Shown here in pieces: positions 32,577-39,566 of a DNA stretch of 64,000 nucleotides (positions are counted from its first letter, which is position 1; every line of letters begins with the position of its first letter). The translations under genes and the position numbers were made by a program. Origin of the DNA: Phyllobacterium sp. 628 (GTDB lineage Bacteria; Pseudomonadota; Alphaproteobacteria; Rhizobiales; Rhizobiaceae); the NCBI RefSeq assembly GCF_014189505.1, contig NZ_CP050301.1, forward strand, positions 3,169,501 to 3,233,500, given 5' to 3'. Under the pieces are notes generated by a model. It had not been told where the DNA came from. It saw only the letters and a list, made by a program, of their open reading frames with translations, and made no database searches.

Positions 32577-32888
32577 TCACCGTAGGTTGATGAGCAGGAT
32601 GATCGCGACGAAGGCCGCGAGCGCGTAAATCAGGAGCGAGAAAAGGGATTTGAGCTTGCCAGCCGGGAGCGCGTCAGCGATGCAGGACAAGCCGACAGGC
32701 AGCGCCGCAATGACGGCAAATACGCCCAGCTTTGCGATCAGGCAGACGATAAACAGCATAACGCAGAACAACCGGCCATTGGTGGCAATGTTCTGCGCTA
32801 CTGCGAACTCCAAACGCTGGTTGTGTTCCTTGGTCTGGTGCACTTCACGCTGGATGTAGTAAGCTGTCTCTTTGTCCTGATCGGTCAT
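32577..32888 (-). CDS. multi-pass small membrane protein in the terminase-portal gap
   Basis: 103 residues from the ATG at 32888 (GAGG 5 bases upstream). An N-terminal helix (DKETAYYIQREVHQTKEHNQRLEFAVAQN) precedes two to three hydrophobic spans (LFCVMLFIVCLIAKLGVFAVIAALPVGLS and SLFSLLIYALAAFVAIILLINL). It could be a holin-like or superinfection protein. Its position between terminase and portal is unusual for lysis genes. Function unknown. Confidence 0.55.
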   Translation of the reverse strand: MTDQDKETAYYIQREVHQTKEHNQRLEFAVAQNIATNGRLFCVMLFIVCLIAKLGVFAVIAALPVGLSCIADALPAGKLKSLFSLLIYALAAFVAIILLINLR

Positions 32889-32895
32889 GGCATCC

Positions 32896-34386
32896 TCACG
32901 CAAGCGGGTCATAATCGATCTGTACCGGCGAATGGTTGCCGCCATGAACCTGATGCCGCACCTTCTTTGCGACTGGCTCAGCGAACGTCAGCGCCAGCGC
33001 ATCGCCCTTGTTCGGGGATGGAAGGCCGCGCTCCTTCATATCTTCCTTGCTTTCAAGCTGTATCTTGCCATCTAAACGGGAGACCGTTTCAGGCCCCACG
33101 AGATCGTCATATAAAAGCTGGTCTTTCGGATCGATTGCGCCGCCAGCCTTGATCCAGAGTTTCATTTGTCCCCAAATGTACGCCCGCACATTGATGTACC
33201 CAGGATCAAGGGACTTGCCTGAAAACCATATGAGCCGCCATGTTCTGCCCATGGTAAGACCAGCGCTCACGATGCCGGTTCCATAGCCCGCGTCCACGAA
33301 TACCGCGTCGGCTTGGTGTTCATCCTCAAGCCGCGCAATCAGGTTCGCCACTTGTACGTCGTTGTCATTGCGAGGAATGGTTGCGAGGCTTTTGGAATAC
33401 AGCCCTTGTCTCAGAACGATCTCAAGGCTGTCATCACCTGTCCAAGCAGGATCAACACCAATGATCTTTGGTGCGAAGCTGTACTGACCGGGGCGCAAAT
33501 GGACCTTTTGCGCTTTGTCTACGTCGTCGGCTGAAATGAACTGCATGGCTGATTGCGCCGGGAACTGCCCCCGTACACGCACCTTCACAAGGTCGCTGTC
33601 CTCGCCGTTGTCATCTACGAGGCGTTGAAGATATTTTTTGTTTGTGCCGGGAACCGTGCGGCTATCAATTTGCCGGTTCTTCCATCTGTGCTTGAACTTG
33701 CGGAAGCACTCACGAAAGCGTCCGCTGTTGCGCGTCGGGTTGCCAAACACTACCCATATGATGACGGTGTTTTCATCGGTCAGCGCGCCTTCTGCGACTT
33801 CCCAAACCTTGTCATGGATTTTGGATGCCTCATCGAACAAGACGAGGATGATCTTGCCCTTGTTGTGCAGACCGGCGAACGCTTCCGTATTATGTTCGGA
33901 CCATGGAATGAAATCTTGCCGCCAGCTATCGGAGCGCGTTGGATCGCGGCTCTTGATGGTTGTCGCCTGCACATCGAACCAATGCGCAGTTAATGACATG
34001 CGGAACCACTTGCCTATTTCCGGCGCTGTCTTTGTCCTCAACTGCCCCTCTGTGTTGGCGGTTGTGACAATCTTTGCGTCAGCCCAACAGGACATTGCCC
34101 AATTGGACAGCATTCCCATTTCAGCAGACTTGCCGATACCATGGCCGGATGCGACGGAGATTTGCAAAGGTTCGTATCTGGTCTCAGGATTTGCCAGATG
34201 TTCGCGGATGATGCCGTTGATATCATCCTGCCAAGCGCGCGGCCCGTCATAGTCTGAAAGTTCGCCGTGTCCCCAATCCCACGCTACATTACTCCAGCGC
34301 ACAGGATCGAACCGGCAGGATGCAGCAAGTTCAATGATATCGTCATTCGGATCGCGGTTATGGCCGATGCCCGGTTGCTTAACCAT
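32896..34386 (-). CDS. terL: terminase large subunit
   Basis: 496 residues. The ATPase motor shows a Walker A-like VASGHGIGKSAEMG (around residues 77-90), Walker B ILVLFDEASKI (~175-190) and coupling motif VVFGNPTRNSGRF. The nuclease half has GVDPAWTGDDSLEI and DAVFVDAGYGTGI with further acidic residues (KGDALALTFAEP). It packages DNA into the prohead with the small subunit. It overlaps the small Cys-containing gene by 8 bases. Confidence 0.92.
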   Translation of the reverse strand: MVKQPGIGHNRDPNDDIIELAASCRFDPVRWSNVAWDWGHGELSDYDGPRAWQDDINGIIREHLANPETRYEPLQISVASGHGIGKSAEMGMLSNWAMSCWADAKIVTTANTEGQLRTKTAPEIGKWFRMSLTAHWFDVQATTIKSRDPTRSDSWRQDFIPWSEHNTEAFAGLHNKGKIILVLFDEASKIHDKVWEVAEGALTDENTVIIWVVFGNPTRNSGRFRECFRKFKHRWKNRQIDSRTVPGTNKKYLQRLVDDNGEDSDLVKVRVRGQFPAQSAMQFISADDVDKAQKVHLRPGQYSFAPKIIGVDPAWTGDDSLEIVLRQGLYSKSLATIPRNDNDVQVANLIARLEDEHQADAVFVDAGYGTGIVSAGLTMGRTWRLIWFSGKSLDPGYINVRAYIWGQMKLWIKAGGAIDPKDQLLYDDLVGPETVSRLDGKIQLESKEDMKERGLPSPNKGDALALTFAEPVAKKVRHQVHGGNHSPVQIDYDPLA

Positions 34387-34582
34387 TGTGAGCGACCTGT
34401 ATTCCGAACAGGTCTAATTCATCCGTTTTATTGGAGCGACGATGCGCGGCGTATGGCGTGTTGCGATGGCAATCTTTCGATTGTATGGGCCAATCATCTC
34501 GCTTGGATTGAAAAGCGTCACAGCAGATGCACCAACGCCTGTTCGCCACTATAACCCATTCATGAGCGACAAGATTAGCCAT
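34379..34582 (-). CDS. small Cys-containing protein between terminase subunits
   Basis: 67 residues: HEWVIVANRRWCICCDAFQSKRDDWPIQSKDCHRNTPYAAHRR. CICC plus a later DC could form a small zinc site. It overlaps both terminase genes by 8 bases, so it is firmly in the operon. No family recognised. Confidence 0.5.
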   Translation of the reverse strand: MANLVAHEWVIVANRRWCICCDAFQSKRDDWPIQSKDCHRNTPYAAHRRSNKTDELDLFGIQVAHNG

Positions 34583-35114
34583 CGCGTTTCATAGCCCGCT
34601 CAAGCCGATCAGCAAGAGTATCAAGACCCTTCACTACTACCTGTTCGCTAAAGGCATTGACGCGGACGTGCTTGCCGATCAGTTCCGTGCGCTTGATACG
34701 GCTGTCTAGCCTGACCTTGTATTTGGTGCCGATCCACTTGCGCTCTTTACCATGGCCTTCATACAACTGCTCAGTCTCAATGCCTTGTACTAATCCCTTG
34801 CGAAAGATTAGAGGCCATTCATGCACCGGCAGGACTTCACCGGTCTCTTTGTTGAACAGATCAGCGACATCAGCCTCATTCTCATCGTGCAATCTTTTAA
34901 GGACGTATTCAGCGTCAACCTGCACAGCTTCGGAACGCTTATCCTTACGGGCATTGATTGCGGCCATTACCTTGGGATTTCTTAGTAACTTCGAGCCAGT
35001 AACCTCAGCGCCATTTGCAGCGTAGCCAGCCCTAATAGCGGCCTGCGTTGCGTTCAGGTCGATCAGGTATTCATCAACAAATCGCTCTTGTTTCGGGGTC
35101 AGTTTGTCAGTCAT
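34575..35114 (-). CDS. terS: terminase small subunit
   Basis: 179 residues from the ATG at 35114. LTPKQERFVDEYLIDLNATQAAIRAGYAANGAEVTGSKLLRNPKVMAAINARKDKR is the Terminase_2 helix-turn-helix opening. VDAEYVLKRLHDENEADVADLFNKETGEVLPVHEWPLIFRKG follows. It recognises phage DNA and hands it to the large subunit. It is the first gene of the late operon; repeats in the upstream gap may be its target. Confidence 0.9.
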   Translation of the reverse strand: MTDKLTPKQERFVDEYLIDLNATQAAIRAGYAANGAEVTGSKLLRNPKVMAAINARKDKRSEAVQVDAEYVLKRLHDENEADVADLFNKETGEVLPVHEWPLIFRKGLVQGIETEQLYEGHGKERKWIGTKYKVRLDSRIKRTELIGKHVRVNAFSEQVVVKGLDTLADRLERAMKRDG

Positions 35115-35525
35115 CAATCTAGCCTTTGATTAGGCTCATTGATTACCGCTGGAATGGTTGCATTTCAGAACATCAATGCGGTTTCCACATCACTCTCCCA
35201 TTATTTACGGTAATGACGCACTAGTGCAGCACTTTTCCGTAAAAACATATCGTAAGTCATTGATAATGCATAAGTGTATCAGATGGCACATGATTAAAGA
35301 CTATACGCGCATATATGTGCATGCATGTATGCCGAAAGATCAATGGAAGTGCGTCATTGTAACACTATCAATGAGTTAGTCGCGCACAGTGCGTCACTAA
35401 TGAGCGGTCCTCACATTTCAGACAGGCTTATATAATCGTACATAAGTGTTGCGATTTTTGTTGCGATAATTGCCCATCATGATATTGTTGTGATTAACGC
35501 AACATTATCAGCAAAAGGGAATGCC
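35115..35525. other. divergent control gap between late and accessory operons
   Basis: 411 bases without a convincing gene; a 73-codon rightward frame here has no ribosome site and atypical codons. It is A/T-rich and contains AATGACGCACT (35212-35222), its exact inverted copy AGTGCGTCATT (35348-35358) and a third near-copy AGTGCGTCACT (35388-35398). At 35431 there is a TATAAT, and a promoter with an operator site lies at its right end. Confidence 0.6.
35487..35503. promoter_or_regulatory. phage operator site upstream of the accessory operon
   Basis: GTTGTGATTAACGCAAC. It abuts a GATATT -10-like hexamer (35481-35486), spaced 17 bases from TTGTTG. Two further unpaired GTTGCGAT half-sites lie at 35448 and 35460. 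Confidence 0.65.
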
Positions 35526-35732
35526 ATGCCTACTGCAATCGTTTGGACATACAGAGCCGATCAGGGCCGAAAAGAATACGTAATACAGCTACAAAATCAC
35601 GTGACCATTACAGGCAAGGAAGATCACTTCGCCCTTGCCTGCCATGATGCAAATAACGTGGTCGCCGGGATGCGATTGTTGGCTGATCAAGAAGACATGC
35701 ACTTTGGAATACAGAAGATCGAAATGAACTGA
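35526..35732 (+). CDS. small hypothetical accessory protein
   Basis: 68 residues from the ATG at 35526 with AAAAGGGA just upstream; a GTG at 35490 would start within the operator. IVWTYRADQGRKEYVIQLQNHVTITGKEDHFALACHDANNVVAGMRLLADQEDMHFGIQKIEMN looks like a compact alpha/beta fold. First gene of the accessory block. No known family. Confidence 0.5.
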   Translation: MPTAIVWTYRADQGRKEYVIQLQNHVTITGKEDHFALACHDANNVVAGMRLLADQEDMHFGIQKIEMN

Positions 35733-35772
35733 CAGTTTGGTTTCGCCTCTACGGAGGCGTTTCCCAACTGCC
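35733..35772 (+). terminator. hairpin after the first accessory gene
   Basis: CGCCTC-TACG-GAGGCG (35744-35759) followed by TTTCCC, with an outer CAGTT...AACTG pairing. A weak terminator or processing hairpin. Confidence 0.45.
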
Positions 35773-35784
35773 AGAGGGTGAATG

Positions 35785-36528
35785 ATGAGAGTGCTTATCG
35801 CTTGTGAATATACGGGGACCGTTCGCCGGGCATTTGCCGCCCTCAGTCATGACGCATGGTCTTGTGATCTGTTGCCCTCATTAGACCGCAGCAACAAACA
35901 CCTGATTGGCGATGTCAGAAAGTTCCTACATCTTGGCTGGGACATGCTCATGGTGGCCCATCCGCCATGCACCCGCCTTTGCAACAGTGGTGTGCGCTGG
36001 CTGAGTGAGCCGCCGACACGGTTGACCGCAGAGCATTACAACGCCGCCGAGATTGCCGCGTACCGTGATATGAACCGCGACCAGCGCTTGGCATTCATGT
36101 GGCAGAAACTGGATGACGGCGCGGAACTGTTTTCCGATTTGTGGAACGCTCCCATTGAGCGGGTCGCAATTGAAAACCCTGTCATGCATGAGCATGCCAA
36201 GAGCCGCATTCGCAACTACAAAGCATTCGCGCAATCCGTTCAGCCCTACCAGTTTGGCCACCGCGAGACAAAGCGCACATGCCTATGGCTTCGTGGCCTG
36301 CCAGTGTTGCAGCACACCACGCCAGAGCTTGAGCAGGAATACCTATCACTGACGCTTGAAGATCGCAGGACGTGGGCTCGCGTTCACAATGCAGCGCCGG
36401 GGCCGGGCCGATGGGCCGAACGCTCCAAGTTTTTCTCAGGAATTGCCGACGCTATGGCGCAGCAGTGGGGAGGCGACGGCGACCAGCCACGCGGCCAACT
36501 CGATCTATTCGACAGGATTGCAGCATGA
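35785..36528 (+). CDS. C5-cytosine-methyltransferase-like phage protein
   Basis: 247 residues from the second of two adjacent ATGs. MRVLIACEYTGTVRRAFAALSHDAWSCDLLPS resembles a SAM-binding Rossmann start. AHPPCTRLCNSG has the catalytic-type Pro-Pro-Cys, and VAIENPVMHEHAKSRI resembles the Glu-Asn-Pro/Val motif VI. QPYQFGHRETKRTCLWLRGLP is highly characteristic of this phage family. The target-recognition domain of true C5 enzymes is not apparent, so whether it methylates DNA is uncertain. It may protect phage DNA from host restriction. Its stop overlaps the next start (ATGA). Confidence 0.65.
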   Translation: MRVLIACEYTGTVRRAFAALSHDAWSCDLLPSLDRSNKHLIGDVRKFLHLGWDMLMVAHPPCTRLCNSGVRWLSEPPTRLTAEHYNAAEIAAYRDMNRDQRLAFMWQKLDDGAELFSDLWNAPIERVAIENPVMHEHAKSRIRNYKAFAQSVQPYQFGHRETKRTCLWLRGLPVLQHTTPELEQEYLSLTLEDRRTWARVHNAAPGPGRWAERSKFFSGIADAMAQQWGGDGDQPRGQLDLFDRIAA

Positions 36529-37226
36529 CGGCCAAGATCGCGCGTGTCATCGACTTTGAGACAACGGGGACGCAAGAGGACGAAGGCGCGGAGGTCATCG
36601 AGCTTGGCCGTTTCGACGTTGATCTTGCTACCCGCGAGATAGGCAACCCATGGCGATCATTTGCGAAGCCGACCGGAGCAATACCGGCAGTGACGAAAGC
36701 CGTACACCACATCACAGAGGGCGACGTGCAATTTGCCCCAGCCCTCGCCAGCCTTTGGCCTCCATTCTTCGCCGGATGTTCGCAGACAGATATTCTCGTG
36801 GCGCACAATGCCAAGTTTGAGCAGCATTTCAGTGACGGAGGCGGCAGGCCGTGGATCGACACTTACAAGGTGGCGCGTATCGTTTGGCCGGATGCACCGA
36901 CGCACAGCAATCAGGGCTTGCGGTATTGGCTGGAGATTGAGCTTGACGAAGATCAGGCATTTCCGCCGCACCGTGCCTTGCCTGATGCCTATGTGACGGC
37001 TCACATCCTTTTGCGCCTTCTCGATCTCAAGACGCCCAACGAAATGATTACCATTTCGAAATACCCGGCGCTGTTGCGAAAGATCACTTTCGGGACAAAG
37101 GCCAAGGGCAAGACCTACCAAGAGGCTCCCTTGGATTACCTCGAATGGATCAGGGACAAGAGCGAGATGGACGAGGATACCAAATTCTCCGCTCATTACT
37201 GGATCAAGAGGAGGACAGCGACATGA
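36525..37226 (+). CDS. DnaQ-like 3'-5' exonuclease
   Basis: 233 residues from the ATG at 36525, which overlaps the preceding stop. RVIDFETTG (residues ~6-14) is Exo I of the DEDD family and the later VAHNAKFEQHF (~88) is Exo II. HRALPDAYVTAHIL with Asp near residue 160 is Exo III, with the His typical of DEDDh. The C-terminal ~60 residues (ITFGTKAKGKTYQEAPLDYLEWIRDK) match the DUF3820-like helix often fused to such exonucleases. A role in DNA proofreading or end trimming during phage replication is likely. Confidence 0.8.
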   Translation: MTAKIARVIDFETTGTQEDEGAEVIELGRFDVDLATREIGNPWRSFAKPTGAIPAVTKAVHHITEGDVQFAPALASLWPPFFAGCSQTDILVAHNAKFEQHFSDGGGRPWIDTYKVARIVWPDAPTHSNQGLRYWLEIELDEDQAFPPHRALPDAYVTAHILLRLLDLKTPNEMITISKYPALLRKITFGTKAKGKTYQEAPLDYLEWIRDKSEMDEDTKFSAHYWIKRRTAT

Positions 37227-37492
37227 CTGCCAACCTCACGGATAAGATATCCCTTGCCAATACGATCAAGCAGAACCTTTCCGGCACATGCATGCGGACG
37301 CTGGAAGGCGAGCTTGAAGACGCCGGACACGCAGAACTTATCAACGATGAAGAATTTCTCCGGCTGTTCGATGATCGCTGCTTTTTATGCGGCGGCTGCG
37401 GGTGGTGGCATGACACGGACGAACTAGCCGATGCTGATGGCAGCGACTTGATCTGTGTGGAATGCGCAGGAGATGGGGAGGATGAGGAATGA
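37223..37492 (+). CDS. small CxxC zinc protein
   Basis: 89 residues from the ATG at 37223, overlapping the exonuclease stop (ATGA). CFLCGGCGWW and LICVECAGDGEDEE provide two Cys pairs for a zinc ribbon. The N-terminal half is helical. An acidic tip ends it. Co-translated with its neighbours; function unknown. Confidence 0.6.
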   Translation: MTANLTDKISLANTIKQNLSGTCMRTLEGELEDAGHAELINDEEFLRLFDDRCFLCGGCGWWHDTDELADADGSDLICVECAGDGEDEE

Positions 37493-37584
37493 CGCTGATC
37501 CTTCAATCTCTGCTGGCATTCATCGTCTACGCCGGTATCGGCACGTCAATCTATTTTACATTCAAAGGAGGCTTCAAGTCATGA
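37489..37584 (+). CDS. 31-residue membrane peptide
   Basis: ATG at 37489 overlaps the preceding stop (ATGA) and its own stop overlaps the next ATG at 37581. The sequence is one membrane span: LILQSLLAFIVYAGIGTSIY, then a basic end FKGGFKS. The double overlap makes it a real coupled gene despite its size. Function unknown. Confidence 0.6.
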   Translation: MTLILQSLLAFIVYAGIGTSIYFTFKGGFKS

Positions 37585-38012
37585 CCATCACAGAGACATC
37601 GGCGCTTAAGCCATTGGACCTTTCAAATTTGCTTCGACATGCGTTCCTCACTGGTCGAGGTATCAATGGAACGTTGTCCGACGACGATTTAAAGGCATGG
37701 ACAGAATACGACCCAACAGACTTGGGTTGGTATAGGCGCGTTGAAGCCGCTCTTTCACCAGAGCCAGCCCAGTTACCGCAAGACGTTATCAATCTGGTGA
37801 TTGCCGTTCGCGAAGTGGTTTATGAAAGCCATGATCTGGAGAAGTCAGCGGCGCTTGATAAGGCTGTAGAAGCTTTTGCTGAACGTGTGCCATGGGACAA
37901 TGACCCCGCACAATTCCTTGCTATGGAAGATGGCGAGTTTAACGGAAACGAACCGGATATCCGAGACCAGCAGTATCGCGACTTTGGTTTGCGTGAAGAA
38001 GACTTACCATAA
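37581..38012 (+). CDS. hypothetical accessory protein
   Basis: 143 residues from the ATG at 37581, overlapping the small membrane gene. SALKPLDLSNLLRHAFLTGRGINGTLSDDDLKAWTEYDPTD, then DVINLVIAVREVVYESHDLEKSAALDKAVEAFAERVPWDN. Helical, acidic C-terminus. This type of protein is widespread in phages of Rhizobiales; no function assigned. Confidence 0.55.
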   Translation: MTITETSALKPLDLSNLLRHAFLTGRGINGTLSDDDLKAWTEYDPTDLGWYRRVEAALSPEPAQLPQDVINLVIAVREVVYESHDLEKSAALDKAVEAFAERVPWDNDPAQFLAMEDGEFNGNEPDIRDQQYRDFGLREEDLP

Positions 38013-38018
38013 TCGACA

Positions 38019-38252
38019 TCACCCAGGACGCGGCAAAATAATGATTTCGCAATTTGGGAAGGGCTTCGAACGCCTCATGACCCTTGCCCCGTTTCGCAGA
38101 TAGATCACACGATCAGGCCGCTCGGTACACATAACCTCATACACCGCTATCGCCGCGTGCAGATTGTTTACCCCCGCAATCAGATCATAGACCTTTTCAT
38201 GATCAGCGGACCATTCTTCTACCTGATAAGTCCAATCGAAAATTCTTGTCAT
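38019..38252 (-). CDS. leftward hypothetical protein embedded in the accessory block
   Basis: 77 residues from the ATG at 38252; an upstream TTG at 38315 is less likely. MTRIFDWTYQVEEWSADHEKVYDLIAGVNNLHAAIAVYEVMCTERPDRVIYLRNGARVM looks like a well-formed alpha/beta domain. It is the only leftward gene in this block, convergent with 37581-38012, with an operator some 90 bases upstream that may serve both directions. Function unknown. Confidence 0.5.
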   Translation of the reverse strand: MTRIFDWTYQVEEWSADHEKVYDLIAGVNNLHAAIAVYEVMCTERPDRVIYLRNGARVMRRSKPFPNCEIIILPRPG

Positions 38253-38344
38253 GGCGTGAAAATGGTGACGGAACAAATAAAGAACAATATGCGGTAAAAA
38301 ATAATCATCATCCAAATTAACAAGGCTATATACACGGCTATAGT

Positions 38345-38361
38345 GTTGTGATATTCACATC
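38345..38361. promoter_or_regulatory. phage operator site and promoter of the second accessory operon
   Basis: GTTGTGATATTCACATC. It abuts TATAGT (38339-38344), which lies 16 bases after TTAACA (38317-38322): the clearest promoter-operator fusion in the prophage. The gene at 38392 follows. Confidence 0.75.
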
Positions 38362-38391
38362 AATAGCAACAATCACATCAACGGAGCAACG

Positions 38392-38583
38392 ATGCAAATT
38401 TACACCGTTATCGAAGCTGATACTCAAGTCCCTGTCTGCGACGGCATTAAAGATAGATCCGATGCAATCAAGATCGCGGCCAAGTCCAAGCGCAACGACG
38501 GCAGGGATTATGCCGTCATCGGCACTCTGACTGAAACGATCTTTTCCACGCAAGCGACCCACAATCTCCTTTCCTCTCTCTGA
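38392..38583 (+). CDS. small hypothetical accessory protein
   Basis: 63 residues: MQIYTVIEADTQVPVCDGIKDRSDAIKIAAKSKRNDGRDYAVIGTLTETIF. CGGAG lies 6 bases before the ATG. Compact alpha/beta, directly under the operator-controlled promoter. No family known. Confidence 0.5.
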   Translation: MQIYTVIEADTQVPVCDGIKDRSDAIKIAAKSKRNDGRDYAVIGTLTETIFSTQATHNLLSSL

Positions 38584-38595
38584 TCCCCTTCGGCG

Positions 38596-38614
38596 TCCGG
38601 CTCGCGTGGCCGGA
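38596..38614 (+). terminator. weak hairpin between accessory genes
   Basis: TCCGGC-7 base loop-GCCGGA followed by TTTC. Possibly an attenuator; low confidence. Confidence 0.3.
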
Positions 38615-38647
38615 TTTCAAAAGTGATCCACTACCGGAGCAACCAAC

Positions 38648-38983
38648 ATGAGTTCTGCAGAAACCACTTCATTGATAGACGCCGCAATTTCGCGCCTCGT
38701 TGCATTGCGCGCAAAAGTGAAGCCCGGCGCTTGCTACACAGTGGCAGTTCAGGCCGATAGCTTCCGGCAGTTCGAAGACTACACCAAAGAGGCGCAGGAC
38801 ATCGTTTCCGACCTCACAGTAGGCATGTGTGGCTTGGCGGCAGGCTGGGGCGATCAGCCCATGACAGAGCATGACCGCAAGCGCATTCGCGAATGCATCG
38901 CGGACGGCGTTGATGATGCCCTATCGAATGCCGCCGCGTGGGCCGAAAGCATTGAAAGCGAATATCTTGAGGCCGCAGAATGA
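38648..38983 (+). CDS. hypothetical accessory protein
   Basis: 111 residues, helical, with LIDAAISRLVALRAKVKPGACYTVAVQADSFRQFEDYTKEAQDIVSDLTVGMCGLAAGWGDQPMTEHDRKRIRECIADGVDDALSNA. CGGAG precedes the ATG. Overlaps the next gene by 4 bases. No function assigned. Confidence 0.5.
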   Translation: MSSAETTSLIDAAISRLVALRAKVKPGACYTVAVQADSFRQFEDYTKEAQDIVSDLTVGMCGLAAGWGDQPMTEHDRKRIRECIADGVDDALSNAAAWAESIESEYLEAAE

Positions 38984-39192
38984 CCACGCGCACCAAGAAA
39001 GAGCAGTTCATCAAGAATTCTGATCCTCGAAAAGTCAAAAGGGTTGTCGATGGCATATTGCAACGCCACGGGCTGGATTTCTTCGAGGATTGCGTAATTG
39101 ACGAGATTGTTTCCGAGCTAATCGCAGGCGAACGATTTCAGCAGAAAACCAATCGCGCAAACCGCAAGATCGCCGCTGAGTGGAGGGTATGA
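38980..39192 (+). CDS. small basic hypothetical protein
   Basis: 70 residues, basic: TTRTKKEQFIKNSDPRKVKRVVDGILQRHGLDFFEDCVIDEIVSELIAGERFQQKTNRANRKIAAEWRV. Coupled to the preceding gene (ATGA). Could bind nucleic acid; not recognised. Confidence 0.45.
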   Translation: MTTRTKKEQFIKNSDPRKVKRVVDGILQRHGLDFFEDCVIDEIVSELIAGERFQQKTNRANRKIAAEWRV

Positions 39193-39193
39193 A

Positions 39194-39566
39194 ATGCCCA
39201 CTACCAATCCTCATCTTGCATTCAGCAACCACCTCACATCAGCGGACTTTGATCACCCTATTCGCGAAACGTTCATAGGTCAGGCACATATCGCCGGAAC
39301 GGGACCAGCCGGAACGACATGCAGAGAGTGCATTTTCTGGCATGTTTGGAAAAATAAGCAGAACTCCCCTTTCAGCAAAAATCCGCCCGCTCCTACCCCC
39401 CCAGTTCAATGGAAAGAGACACGCGACCAAGCCGCTCGAACTGAAGAAGGCTTATTGCAACAAGCCGATCCTTAACAAGGCCAAACGGCTCATTCCCCAC
39501 GACGCCAAATCGTGTCGCCTTTTCGAACAATCAGACAACCCATTACCCGCAAGGAAACCTGACTAA
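39194..39566 (+). pseudogene. zinc-binding phage protein broken by a C7 frameshift
   Basis: The frame from 39194 gives MPTTNPHLAFSNHLTSADFD...GTTCRECIFWHVWK and then drifts into unlike sequence and stops at 39475. The +1 frame continues it sensibly as PLELKKAYCNKPI...LIPHDAKSCRLFEQSDNPLPARKP to a TAA at 39564-39566. The two halves together rebuild the four-cysteine pattern of a common phage zinc protein (CxxC ... YC ... SC). The switch maps to a run of seven C at 39396-39402; removing one C restores a single ~123-residue protein. The restored stop overlaps the next ATG as TAATG, so the second half is the natural upstream partner of the Topo mini-A-like gene. It may be a real mutation, a sequencing error or a programmed slip. 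Confidence 0.65.

Noticed and set aside
35158..35379. A 73-codon frame in the gap upstream of terS
   Set aside because: No ribosome site, A/T-driven residues and it spans inverted repeats; treated as non-coding.
35115..35525. ATTGNN(N)GT-type P-box-like matches for a PrtN site
   Set aside because: The motif is short and degenerate and occurs by chance in A/T-rich DNA; no regular array.
36372..36524. N-terminal extension of the DnaQ-like exonuclease
   Set aside because: The extra residues are a shadow of the methyltransferase-like gene; the ATGA overlap at 36525 is the natural start.
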